Positions 25,281 to 33,355 of a stretch of 37,198 bases of DNA are shown piece by piece. Location: the NCBI GenBank assembly GCA_021201095.1, contig JAJQFO010000164.1:1-37198 (forward strand), in the 5' to 3' direction. Below the pieces are notes generated by a model. That model was not told the DNA's origin. It did no database searches and saw nothing but the letters and a program-made list of their open reading frames with translations. The first letter of the stretch is position 1, and each line of letters begins with the position of its first letter. Source of the DNA: Lachnospiraceae bacterium. Its GTDB lineage: Bacteria; Bacillota; Clostridia; Lachnospirales; Lachnospiraceae. The position numbers were made by a program, and so were the translations under genes.

Positions 25281-25445
25281 TGTCTCAAATCAGTTCCTTC
25301 TATTTATTTAACTATCTTACTTTGCTTTCCTTTTTCTGTCAACGCCGCGCATTTCAAAAAATATTTATTTTCCTCTTCCACAAATCCACAAATCATGATA
25401 CCTTAATAATACACATCAATTATCTAAATCAGGAGGAATTTTATC

Positions 25446-27914
25446 ATGAATCGGGATCTGAAATCTCTGATCAGCCAGATGACGATTGAAGAAAAGGCCG
25501 GCATGTGCTCGGGGCTGGATTTCTGGCATTTAAAAGGAGTGGAACGGCTCGGCATTCCAAGTGTGATGGTCAGCGACGGCCCTCACGGACTGCGCAAGCA
25601 GGATGATCAGGCGGATCATCTTGGCATCAACGAGAGCATTAAAGCGGTTTGTTTTCCGGCAGGCTGCCTGACCGCATGCTCGTTTGACCGGGAGCTGCTG
25701 CATACGCTTGGAGACGCGATCGGCAAGGAGGCGCAGGCCAATGACCTTTCGGTGGTGCTTGGGCCGGCCGTCAACATCAAGCGCTCTCCGCTGTGCGGGC
25801 GCAATTTTGAATATTATTCAGAAGATCCGTATCTCGCGGGCGAGACGGCGGCTGCGTTTATCGAAGGTGTGCAGGAACACCATGTCGGCACATCGATCAA
25901 GCATTTCGCGGCGAACAGCCAGGAGTTTAACCGCATGAGCGCCTCCTCCAATGTGGACGAGCGCACGCTCCGCGAAATCTATCTGCCGGCATTTGAGACG
26001 GCAGTCAAAAAAGCACAGCCCTATACGGTGATGTGCTCCTACAACCGCCTGAACGGCACCTTTGCCTCGGAGCATCCCTGGCTGCTCACAGATGTGCTGC
26101 GCAAAGAGTGGGGATTTGAGGGCTATGTCATGTCAGACTGGGGCGCTGTGAATGAGCGCGTGGACGGCCTGAAGGCCGGCCTGGAGCTGGAAATGCCTTC
26201 CTGCAACGGCGTGACAGACGCCGAAATCGTGGAAGCTGTCAAAAACGGCACGCTCGAGGAATCGGTCCTCGATGCAGCTGTAGAACGGCTGCTGAAGATT
26301 ATTTTCGAATATGCGGACAACCGCGAGGAGCAGGAATTTACCCTGGAGCAGGATCACCAGCTGGCACGCCGGATCGCCTCGGAATCCATGGTTTTACTGA
26401 AAAATGACCCTGATGCTTCGGGAGAGTCGCCGATCCTTCCTCTCAAAGAGACAGAAAAAATCGCCTTTATCGGCGGGTTTGCCGAAAAGCCCCGCTTCCA
26501 GGGCGGCGGCAGCTCGCACATCAACTGCTTCCGGATTGACAATATCCTTGAAGAAGTAAAGGGCAACGCAAACATTACCTACGCAAAGGGCTTTGCGGCG
26601 GATACCGATGTCTACGAAGAAGCTCTTGCCGCAGAGGCAATCGAGGCAGCAAAAGCCGCTGATAAAGCGGTCCTGTTCCTCGGTCTGCCGGACAGCTTTG
26701 AATCAGAAGGCTACGACCGCCGCCACATGCAGCTGCCCCAGTGCCAGAACCGTCTGCTCGAAGAAATTTTAAAGGTACAGAAAAATGTGATCGTCGTCCT
26801 GCACAATGGCTCACCTGTGGAGCTGCCCTGGGCAGATGATGTCAGGGGCATCCTCGAAGCCTATCTGGGCGGCCAGGCAGCGGGCGGCGCGATTGCGGAT
26901 ATTCTGTTCGGAAAGGTGAATCCGTCCGGCAAGCTTGCAGAGACCTTCCCGCTTCGCCTGGAAGACAATCCTTCCTACCTGAACTTCGGCGATCCGGTTG
27001 ATGTCGACTACACAGAAGGCATCTATGTCGGCTACCGCTATTACGATGCGAAAAAAATGCCCGTTGCTTATCCATTCGGCCACGGACTCTCCTATACCAC
27101 CTTTGCCTACAGCAATCTGCGTCTCGGCTGCGGGGAGACCTGCTTCGCGGACGGACAGGCTGTAATGACAGAAAAGGATACCATTACCGTTTCCGTGGAC
27201 ATCACCAATACCGGCGACTGCTTTGGAAAAGAGATTGTCCAGCTCTATATCGCCGACAAGACCGGCGCTGCCCGCCGTCCGCTGATGGAATTAAAGGGAT
27301 ATGAAAAGGTAGCGTTAAATCCCGGAGAGACCAAAACCGTCACGATGACAATTGATTACCGGAGTCTCGCCTGGTACAGCACCTCCCTCCACGACTGGTA
27401 CGCCGCTTCGGGTACCTATGAAGTCTGCATCGGCGCCTCCTCACGCGACATCCGCCTTACTGCCGCTCTGCAGCTTTCCAACAGCCGGCTCCTGCCATTA
27501 AAGGTGACCAGAAATACCACTCTGGGCGAGCTGCTGGCAAATCCGAAAACGGTTGCATTTGTCCAGGAGCAGCAGAAGAAAATGCTCGCCGTCTTCGCCG
27601 CGCCGGAGGATGCGGACGATAGCTCAGCCGGGGATTCCGTTGATGGTGCTGCCGAAAATCCGGTTGATGGTACAACAAAATCCGGAAAGGAATGTGCAGC
27701 GGATGCCGGCTCGGCCGCGCAGGTTTCAAATGACAATCCGGCAGCGGAAGCAAAGGAAGCGGAGCACTCCGCCTCCGCAGAAGCGGTATCTGATGAGATG
27801 AACAATGCGATGATGATCTCCATGCCGCTGCGGAATCTCGTCACCTTCGGCGTATGCAGCAGAGAGCAGCTGAATGAAATGATCCAGGCGCTGAACCAGA
27901 TGCAGGAAGCTTGA
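25446..27914 (+). CDS. GH3 beta-glucosidase, cytoplasmic, with low-complexity C-terminal extension
   Basis: This retaining glycoside hydrolase cleaves beta-linked glucose or xylose from oligosaccharides. The (beta/alpha)8 domain has SDGPHGLRKQ, CGRNFEYYSEDPYL, KHFAANSQE and the nucleophile in GYVMSDWGAVN (Asp231). The alpha/beta sandwich and a fibronectin-III-like domain (PFGHGLSYTTFAYS onwards) follow, ending near residue 680. A further 140 residues include an Ala/Asp/Gly-rich stretch (about 718-775) and a terminal helix-rich segment (VTFGVCSREQLNEMIQAL) seen in some clostridial GH3 proteins. AGGAGG lies nine bases before the ATG. No signal peptide is present. It appears monocistronic, with a strong terminator after it. 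Confidence 0.95.
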   Translation: MNRDLKSLISQMTIEEKAGMCSGLDFWHLKGVERLGIPSVMVSDGPHGLRKQDDQADHLGINESIKAVCFPAGCLTACSFDRELLHTLGDAIGKEAQANDLSVVLGPAVNIKRSPLCGRNFEYYSEDPYLAGETAAAFIEGVQEHHVGTSIKHFAANSQEFNRMSASSNVDERTLREIYLPAFETAVKKAQPYTVMCSYNRLNGTFASEHPWLLTDVLRKEWGFEGYVMSDWGAVNERVDGLKAGLELEMPSCNGVTDAEIVEAVKNGTLEESVLDAAVERLLKIIFEYADNREEQEFTLEQDHQLARRIASESMVLLKNDPDASGESPILPLKETEKIAFIGGFAEKPRFQGGGSSHINCFRIDNILEEVKGNANITYAKGFAADTDVYEEALAAEAIEAAKAADKAVLFLGLPDSFESEGYDRRHMQLPQCQNRLLEEILKVQKNVIVVLHNGSPVELPWADDVRGILEAYLGGQAAGGAIADILFGKVNPSGKLAETFPLRLEDNPSYLNFGDPVDVDYTEGIYVGYRYYDAKKMPVAYPFGHGLSYTTFAYSNLRLGCGETCFADGQAVMTEKDTITVSVDITNTGDCFGKEIVQLYIADKTGAARRPLMELKGYEKVALNPGETKTVTMTIDYRSLAWYSTSLHDWYAASGTYEVCIGASSRDIRLTAALQLSNSRLLPLKVTRNTTLGELLANPKTVAFVQEQQKKMLAVFAAPEDADDSSAGDSVDGAAENPVDGTTKSGKECAADAGSAAQVSNDNPAAEAKEAEHSASAEAVSDEMNNAMMISMPLRNLVTFGVCSREQLNEMIQALNQMQEA

Positions 27915-28030
27915 TGGAGTACTGATAGACTTCTCTTGCAGCCCTGATCGAGCAGGAGGCGGCTTGTCGGCTCCTACTCGCCCGCGCAGTTGCTGTGTGC
28001 CAGTGGCATCCTTGTCCGGCACTGCGCATA

Positions 28031-28078
28031 AAAAAAGAATCCAGGGAAACGCTTTTCCGTCTCTCTGGATTCTTTTTT
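28031..28078. terminator. Strong bidirectional intrinsic terminator
   Basis: The stem AGAATCCAG/CTGGATTCT is flanked by AAAAAA on the left and TTTTTT on the right, so it works in both directions between the convergent GH3 and LD-carboxypeptidase genes. Confidence 0.9.
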
Positions 28079-28081
28079 ATG

Positions 28082-28123
28082 CCCACGCCCCACAATCGGA
28101 GATTGGGGGCAAAACCCGGCGAG
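28082..28123. repeat. Interspersed repeat, family 3 (copy 2)
   Basis: CCCACGCCCCACAATC-N3-GATTGGGGGCAAAA followed by CCCGGCGAGG matches 18251-18291. The surrounding 27915-28217 gap contains the terminator, this element and no gene. Confidence 0.65.
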
Positions 28124-28217
28124 GGAGTTTACCGACTGAAGCCCGACGCTGTCTACGCTTCAAACACAGCTCGCGCAAAGATTATTTTAGCTTGCGATCA
28201 CACAACCAGGTCAGGAA

Positions 28218-29477
28218 TCACGGCCTCAGCTCCATCTTCACCGAGATCCCATTTCCTTCTACGCGCACCGTCGCATAGCTGCCGGTCACCAGCGGCATCG
28301 CAGGCGGCAGATGCCCCAGATCCACATCCATCACAACCGGGACACCCTTGCGCCCCGCCACATCAAGCACGGCCTGATATCGATCCAGCCCCATCATTGG
28401 CTCCAGAGCGCCAAGCGGCCGGCCGATCAGAAAGCCTTTCACATAGCGGAACCAGTCCGCATGCTCCATCTGCCACATGGCGCGGCGGATAGCAAACGCA
28501 TTCAGGTCGCAGGCCTCCAGAAACCAGATGATCCCATCCTCCCGATACCTTTCCTGAAAAACCTCCGTATAATCATAACGTGTGCCCAGCAGATTCACAA
28601 GGCAGTCCATGCAGCCGCCGAGAAGCCGCCCGGAAAAGGTGGTCTGGGGGATCTCTTTTCCGGACAGCACCTGAAATGCTTCCGGCTGAAGCAGTCCTTT
28701 TGCCGATCCGTCATAAAATTTCAGCACCTTCCGCTCCGTCAGGTTGTAAGAAGCGAGCGGATTTTCCTCATTCTTTTTCCCTTCGAGCTCCCATTTGGGG
28801 TAGCCGCTGACCGTAAATGTCGGATAGCTTGTTTCTGAATCACGAGCCACCTCACTTTTCACATCGTCCGCGTCATAGTCAGTCTCAGCTTTCACATGAT
28901 CTGCAGCATAGTCAGCCTCACCTTTCGCATGATCTGCTGCACAGTCAGCAGAGTTTGAGGCAGCATCGTCCCCGGGAACCTCCTTCCACCCAGGCCCTTT
29001 CCCACTGATCAGCGCAAATGCATCCCTGATGGCCTGGTGCTGGCGGCTCATCCCAAAGGCGGCCGCGCAGGGACCGTAAATAGAAGCCGTATCGCAGATC
29101 GTGGCCAGCAGATAGGTCATATTTGTATTATCTGAATACCCCATAAACCATTTCGCCGGAGCCGCCGCAATCTGATCCCAGTCCATGTAATCCAGAATCT
29201 CGCACATCAGCTCTCCGCCCCCGCAGGAGATCAGGCAGTCATTGTCTTCCTTTAAATAATACGCCATCAGCTCCTCTCCGCAGAGACGGGGCGTATTGCT
29301 GATCCCGATACCGGCACTTGCATAGCAGTTCGGCCCCAGATCCAGATGGTAGCCCTGCCGTTTCCAGCGGCGCAGTGCATTTTCAAATGCAGTCTTGTAT
29401 GGTTCAATGCTGCATCCAAAGGATGGCGCGACTAAGCCAATCGTGCCATGTTCCGGTAGAAATTTTCCATATTTCAT
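28218..29477 (-). CDS. S66-family LD-carboxypeptidase (LdcA/MccF type) with repeat insert
   Basis: This serine peptidase removes a terminal D-amino acid from murein tetrapeptides, or inactivates microcin-C-like compounds in MccF relatives. Catalytic elements are present: the nucleophile in FMGYSDNTN (Ser115), Glu321 in WFLEACD and His389 in DVDLGHLPPAMPL. The N-terminal GTIGLVAPSFGCS is also typical. The family is usually about 310-350 residues. The excess comes from an acidic insert at about 172-215, made of three 11-residue repeats such as AADHVKAETDY, between the two subdomains. There is no signal peptide. The gene appears to stand alone. Confidence 0.9.
   Translation of the reverse strand: MKYGKFLPEHGTIGLVAPSFGCSIEPYKTAFENALRRWKRQGYHLDLGPNCYASAGIGISNTPRLCGEELMAYYLKEDNDCLISCGGGELMCEILDYMDWDQIAAAPAKWFMGYSDNTNMTYLLATICDTASIYGPCAAAFGMSRQHQAIRDAFALISGKGPGWKEVPGDDAASNSADCAADHAKGEADYAADHVKAETDYDADDVKSEVARDSETSYPTFTVSGYPKWELEGKKNEENPLASYNLTERKVLKFYDGSAKGLLQPEAFQVLSGKEIPQTTFSGRLLGGCMDCLVNLLGTRYDYTEVFQERYREDGIIWFLEACDLNAFAIRRAMWQMEHADWFRYVKGFLIGRPLGALEPMMGLDRYQAVLDVAGRKGVPVVMDVDLGHLPPAMPLVTGSYATVRVEGNGISVKMELRP
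28833..28964 (-). repeat. 33-bp-unit in-frame repeat inside the LD-carboxypeptidase
   Basis: Three units encode AADHAKGEADY, AADHVKAETDY and DADDVKSEVAR, with partly decayed edges. The unit size (33 bp) equals the period of the CE12 insertion. Confidence 0.75.
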
Positions 29478-29745
29478 ATCGCCGTATCCTCATTTCTGTC
29501 ATCCTTCAGAGAAGGAAGGCATTCCTTCATTCCTTTTGACATTGTTCTTTTTGTTGTATATACCACGCATTCTTCTGCTCTGTCAATCTCTTTTTATACG
29601 CAGAACGTTTGAGTCACACGTATTTCTCGTTGATTTTGCCAGTGGCGGAATCAGAATGCCTATGCTATACTCTGGTTTGGATAAAGAAAAGAAGCTTTCA
29701 TTCACTTATAAGTACTACGCATTTACAAGCCAAAGTGAGGTATTT

Positions 29746-29891
29746 ATGCTGACAAAAAACGAAACAAAAACCATCTACGATCTGGTGCACGGCGCCGGAA
29801 GAGAATACAACAGCAGGGTTTTCCTGCGCTATGACTGGCCGACTACTGCGAGGAATCCCTGATTCCGGCCGATATCCGGTTTCATGAATAA
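29746..29891 (+). pseudogene. Deletion remnant, probably of an AMP-binding (acyl-CoA synthetase-like) gene
   Basis: A good ribosome binding site (GTGAGG, five bases before the ATG) and an extended -10 (TGC-TATACT at 29666-29671) precede MLTKNETKTIYDLVHGAGRE, followed by YNSRVFLRY. That resembles the first residues of AMP-binding synthetases. After about 30 codons the frame is lost. A different frame then gives DYCEESLIPADIRFHE and a stop, which reads like the end of a protein. The simplest reading is an internal deletion joining the two ends near 29838-29842. The family assignment is tentative. The rest of the 29478-29961 gap shows no gene. Confidence 0.5.
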
Positions 29892-29961
29892 AAGCCGGTG
29901 AATGAGACGCATGATACACTCCCTGTACAAGCACATTTGCAGAAAGGAATAAAACAAATCT

Positions 29962-30558
29962 ATGGATAACGAACGCCTCCGGCAGCAGTTTGCCTTCTGC
30001 CTGGAAATGGATAAAGAAAAAGAAATCGGCCGTCAGACCTACCTGGCAGACGGCACTCGAAAAGAAAATGACGCGGAGCACGCCTGGCACATGGCCATCA
30101 TGACGCTGATCCTCGGCGAATATGCCAATGAGAAAATAGACCTGCTGCGGACGATCAGCATGCTCCTGATTCACGATGTTGTAGAAATCGATGCAGGCGA
30201 TACCTACGCCTACGATGAAGAGGGCAAAAAGACACAGCACGCGCGCGAGCTGGCCGCGGCCGACCGGATCTATGGGATGCTCCCGCCTGATCAGGCCGCA
30301 AAAATGCGCGCGCTGTGGGATGAGTTTGAGGCCTGCGAAACCCCGGAAGCCCGTTTTGCCCGCACGATGGACAACATCCAGCCCGCCATGCTGAACGCGG
30401 CCGCCGGCGGAAAGGCCTGGAGTGAAAAAGGTGTCCGCCTCAGCCAGATCCTTGACAGAAATAAAAATACCGCGGGCGGCTCCCAGGCTCTCTGGGACTA
30501 CTCGCGGAATCATTTCATTGAGCCAAACCTGGAAAGCGGGCAGATCCAGCCTGAATAA
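29962..30558 (+). CDS. HD-domain phosphohydrolase (YfbR/HDDC2-like)
   Basis: This is a metal-dependent phosphohydrolase of the HD superfamily; relatives are 5'-deoxynucleotidases. Metal ligands are visible in AEHAWHMA (His40), LLIHDVVEID (His71/Asp72) and a later Asp in RTMDNIQP. At 198 residues it has the normal size. The ATG is preceded by AGAAAGGAAT. It is followed by a long terminator hairpin and seems monocistronic. The exact nucleotide substrate cannot be read from the sequence. Confidence 0.88.
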   Translation: MDNERLRQQFAFCLEMDKEKEIGRQTYLADGTRKENDAEHAWHMAIMTLILGEYANEKIDLLRTISMLLIHDVVEIDAGDTYAYDEEGKKTQHARELAAADRIYGMLPPDQAAKMRALWDEFEACETPEARFARTMDNIQPAMLNAAAGGKAWSEKGVRLSQILDRNKNTAGGSQALWDYSRNHFIEPNLESGQIQPE

Positions 30559-30676
30559 CCTGTTTTTTGAGCCGATGCCGCATCCGTACTTCAAATTGTG
30601 CACATTGTGCATCTACGCTTCAATCCGGTCGGTGCCTTATGGTTCTGGCTCCCCGGCACCTTGCTTCGCGGAAATA

Positions 30677-30769
30677 AACTCACGCAGGTGGATAGAATAA
30701 AGAAAGCTCTCTGTAACTGTGAAGGTACTGAACAGTTACAGCTCTCTCATCTGTCTGCCTGCGTGAGTT
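30677..30769. terminator. Composite terminator containing a family 2 palindrome
   Basis: Outer 12-bp arms AACTCACGCAGG (30677-30688) and CCTGCGTGAGTT (30758-30769) are followed by GTCTTTTCTCTTTTT. That makes a plausible terminator for the plus-strand HD gene. Nested inside at 30712-30740 is TGTAACTG...CAGTTACA, the inverted counterpart of 6335-6363. Confidence 0.75.
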
Positions 30770-30790
30770 GTCTTTTCTCTTTTTACGCCC

Positions 30791-31951
30791 TTATGCATAT
30801 TGAGATTTTAAATCTTTGGACGGCTCTCCCTGGCCCAGATATTTTCCAGAAGAATACCACAGCTCTGACAGATCTCTGCCGGAAATCTGTTCGATCCCCC
30901 GCACCTCTTTTGCAAAATAAGTTTCCAGAAAAGTCCTTGTTTTTGGCAAAACCTTGCTTTTATCCTCATCGGGAACAATCGCTTCGTCGCGCTGTCTGTC
31001 ATAATATGCTTTGAATTTCTGGTAAGCACCCGGGAGCCAGTGCGGCAGCATGACGAACTCATAAAACCCGTAATAAAAGCCCTTCAGAATCTGCTGTTTT
31101 TTGGCGGCTTGGCTGGAAATAACGCGCTCGTTTCCCTCGTTTGCCCGGACAGAGCCGCTTAAGGCTTCATCCTCGCCTACCCCGATAAAAGCAAAGATCT
31201 CTTTGCAGGCGGCTTTTTCATCCTTGACAAATTCTTCAAAAAAAACAAGTTTGATGTTTTCCTGTGGAAAATGCCCCAGATATTCCCGAATACAGGTCGC
31301 ATAACAGCTCTGTGAAAACACCAGATATTTCAGACGTTTTTTCATGATCTGCCGCTCGCTGGCAGGATTATCCAGCACAGAATGCACATACCGGTCAAAT
31401 GCCTCGGCATGTCCGTATTTCTGATCTTCCTCCACCAGCCCCTTCTCCAGAAAGCCTCTGGCCAGAAAATATTTATAAGAAGAATACGCCCGGTCCACCG
31501 GGTTGCGCATCATAAAGATCAGCTTTGTATCCGGGGAAAAATCATGGCAGATTTTTTTCGCGCAGCCGGTAAACGTCAGTCCCGCGTTTACCTCTCCGCA
31601 CCGTCTGGTATCATCCGCGGCGATGTGTCCATAATAACGGTGCTGATAATACCATCTGCGTCCGAAAAACCACAGTCCGCTGACGCGATAGTACATTGGT
31701 TCCTTCACATCACGGCAAAGCACCACGTCTTTATGCCGCCGAAGAATCTCAAATAAAGACGTCGTCCCGCATTTCTGAAAGCCCATGCAGAGAAACTCCG
31801 GATTACGACCACGCTTAGACCCCGAACCACGTTTTCGGTCAGCTCTTCCGGCATCGAAAGCATCTGCCGGAGACTCCTTACAGGCAGCGTCTTTTGCATC
31901 CTGCGTCCGGCCAGTTCTGGGTTCACTCTCCCTGCCATCTCTGTCATCCAT
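30791..31951 (-). CDS. PAPS-dependent sulfotransferase
   Basis: This enzyme transfers sulfate from 3'-phosphoadenylyl sulfate to an alcohol or amine acceptor. The 5'-phosphosulfate loop is GFQKCGTTSLFEIL (59-65) and the 3'-phosphate motif is MRNPVDRAYSSYKYF (from about 148). The nearest resemblance is to the heparan/glycan sulfotransferase group. A charged, low-complexity N-terminal extension of about 50 residues precedes the domain. No signal peptide or membrane helix is apparent, so it is likely cytoplasmic. GGAGGATGTAAT precedes the ATG. It lies downstream of a TSUP permease on the same strand, separated by 167 bases with a hairpin. The acceptor is unknown. Confidence 0.88.
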   Translation of the reverse strand: MDDRDGRESEPRTGRTQDAKDAACKESPADAFDAGRADRKRGSGSKRGRNPEFLCMGFQKCGTTSLFEILRRHKDVVLCRDVKEPMYYRVSGLWFFGRRWYYQHRYYGHIAADDTRRCGEVNAGLTFTGCAKKICHDFSPDTKLIFMMRNPVDRAYSSYKYFLARGFLEKGLVEEDQKYGHAEAFDRYVHSVLDNPASERQIMKKRLKYLVFSQSCYATCIREYLGHFPQENIKLVFFEEFVKDEKAACKEIFAFIGVGEDEALSGSVRANEGNERVISSQAAKKQQILKGFYYGFYEFVMLPHWLPGAYQKFKAYYDRQRDEAIVPDEDKSKVLPKTRTFLETYFAKEVRGIEQISGRDLSELWYSSGKYLGQGEPSKDLKSQYA

Positions 31952-32020
31952 ATTACATCCTCCGTCATTTGCCCGTGTACGGTCAAAATATTCCGAAGCA
32001 ATATTTGTATATCAACCAGC

Positions 32021-32093
32021 GCCTGGCGCCAATTGCGAAGAATGTTCCGATTTGCGCAGCAAATCGAGAACGATACCGTGCCAATCGCCAGGC
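32021..32093 (-). terminator. Hairpin structure downstream of the TSUP gene
   Basis: Arms GCCTGGCG (32021-32028) and CGCCAGGC (32086-32093) enclose a second perfect hairpin GATTTGC-GCA-GCAAATC (32049-32065). It lacks a U-run, so termination is uncertain. Confidence 0.45.
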
Positions 32094-32118
32094 AATTTTC
32101 TTATGCACAGCTTTCCTG

Positions 32119-32889
32119 TCACAGGAAGGACTCCCACAGCATCATAAGTCCCAGGCAGAACAGCACCACACCTGTCACGCGGTTCGTCGTCTTGTCCTTC
32201 ATATGATTGGAAAACGCCGCAGCAATCAAAGCTGAAATCAGTGTAAACACAATGCAAAGCAGCAGCGCCGGGATATAATTCGTCACATCTCCGAAATAAA
32301 AATGAGAACATGCGCCTGTAAAGGCGATAAAGGTCATCACAAACACGCTCGTCCCGACCGCGGTCTTTAAATCATACTGCAGGATGGTCGTCAGGATAAA
32401 CAGCATCATCATGCCCCCGCCAAGTCCCATAAATCCGCAGTAGAAGCCGATAAAAACCCCGCAGATCACAGAGAGCAGCATGCGCCGGTTCGGCGGAATC
32501 GCCACCCCCAGCTTTGCCTGCTTCGTCGCGGGCAGAACAATAAAGCGCAGGCCCATCAGCGTCGTGAAGATAACGGAGAGACGCCCCATCTCCAAATCCG
32601 GCATATACTGGGAGAAATAGCTTCCCAAAACTGTCATGAGCAGCACTGCCGCCACCATGATCGCCCCATGCTTGAGATCCAGATTTCCATTTTTCTTATA
32701 CACGAATGCGGAAAATACCGACGCCAGCACATCCGACGCCAGTCCAATCCCCACGGCTTCATACCATGGCACCCCGAGAAATGTCACCAGCATCGGCACA
32801 ATCGCCGTAGTCGCCGACATCCCGGCAAACCCAGTCCCAACACCAGCCGCGATCCCTGCGGCGGCGCAGACGATAAACAGTTTCCACAT
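32119..32889 (-). CDS. TSUP (TauE/SafE) family anion permease
   Basis: This is a membrane protein of 256 residues with about eight helices and the TSUP duplicated hydrophobic pattern (AAGIAAGVGTGFAGMSATTA; FYCGFMGLGGGMMMLF). Family members export sulfite, sulfoacetate or related sulfur anions. The ATG follows AAGGGATAAAGTAT. Two promoters lie upstream, one with perfect consensus hexamers. Proximity to a sulfotransferase and to a remnant carrying a sulfite-reductase-like tail favours a sulfur anion as substrate, but this is inference. Confidence 0.88.
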   Translation of the reverse strand: MWKLFIVCAAAGIAAGVGTGFAGMSATTAIVPMLVTFLGVPWYEAVGIGLASDVLASVFSAFVYKKNGNLDLKHGAIMVAAVLLMTVLGSYFSQYMPDLEMGRLSVIFTTLMGLRFIVLPATKQAKLGVAIPPNRRMLLSVICGVFIGFYCGFMGLGGGMMMLFILTTILQYDLKTAVGTSVFVMTFIAFTGACSHFYFGDVTNYIPALLLCIVFTLISALIAAAFSNHMKDKTTNRVTGVVLFCLGLMMLWESFL

Positions 32890-32922
32890 ATACTTTATCC
32901 CTTGTCTGTAAACTCTTTGTTT

Positions 32923-32951
32923 ATACTAATACAAAATGCGTGTAATGGCAA
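32923..32951 (-). promoter_or_regulatory. Proximal promoter of the TSUP gene
   Basis: TTGCCA (32946-32951) and TAGTAT (32923-32928) on the minus strand are 17 bases apart. The implied start lies about 30 bases before the ATG. Confidence 0.5.
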
Positions 32952-33012
32952 GCAGCAGAGAATTAAAAAAGAATAAAATCGAAGGAATTCCTTAATTTTT
33001 TCCGACTTTATC

Positions 33013-33040
33013 ATTATAATTTCCCCGTCTGATTTGTCAA
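33013..33040 (-). promoter_or_regulatory. Distal consensus promoter of the TSUP gene
   Basis: On the minus strand TTGACA (33035-33040) and TATAAT (33013-33018) are perfect hexamers 16 bases apart. The transcript would have a leader of about 115 bases that includes the second promoter. Confidence 0.7.
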
Positions 33041-33075
33041 GCCTTTTCGCCTGCTTAACAAACAATTCACATTAC

Positions 33076-33120
33076 CATAGCTGGCATAACGATAAGTCAA
33101 AGTCCCCGATGCCAGCTATG
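33076..33120. terminator. Hairpin upstream of the TSUP promoters
   Basis: A perfect 12-bp inverted repeat, CATAGCTGGCAT/ATGCCAGCTATG, with a 21-base loop. It lies downstream of the FAD oxidoreductase remnant on the minus strand and may end that transcript. There is no U-run. The rest of the 32890-33355 gap shows no convincing gene. Confidence 0.45.
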
Positions 33121-33355
33121 TCATAAAGGATACCATATGCTCTGGCAGTCTGACCGACTGTAACAACGGAACCGCAAAAGAGCAGGGAATCCTCTGTTCC
33201 CCGCCCTTCCTGTTGTGACACGCGGCGCACGCATCCCATTCCGGCAGCTCTGCTGCGCGTTCTTTTGATGTACAGTTCTCCTCCGGCACCGATAAACAGG
33301 TCAATTTTGCGCATCATCAGCGCATGGCACCTGCTGGTCTATACTCCTGCCAGCA

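Noticed and set aside
29698-30612. A 304-codon minus-strand frame opposite the HD-domain gene
   Set aside because: The plus-strand HD protein has clear catalytic motifs; the opposite frame has none and is a shadow.
33072-33317. An 81-codon minus-strand frame downstream of the FAD oxidoreductase remnant
   Set aside because: It has only a weak ribosome binding site, no recognisable motif, and its last codons fall inside a perfect hairpin with no coding logic. I could not support it as a gene.
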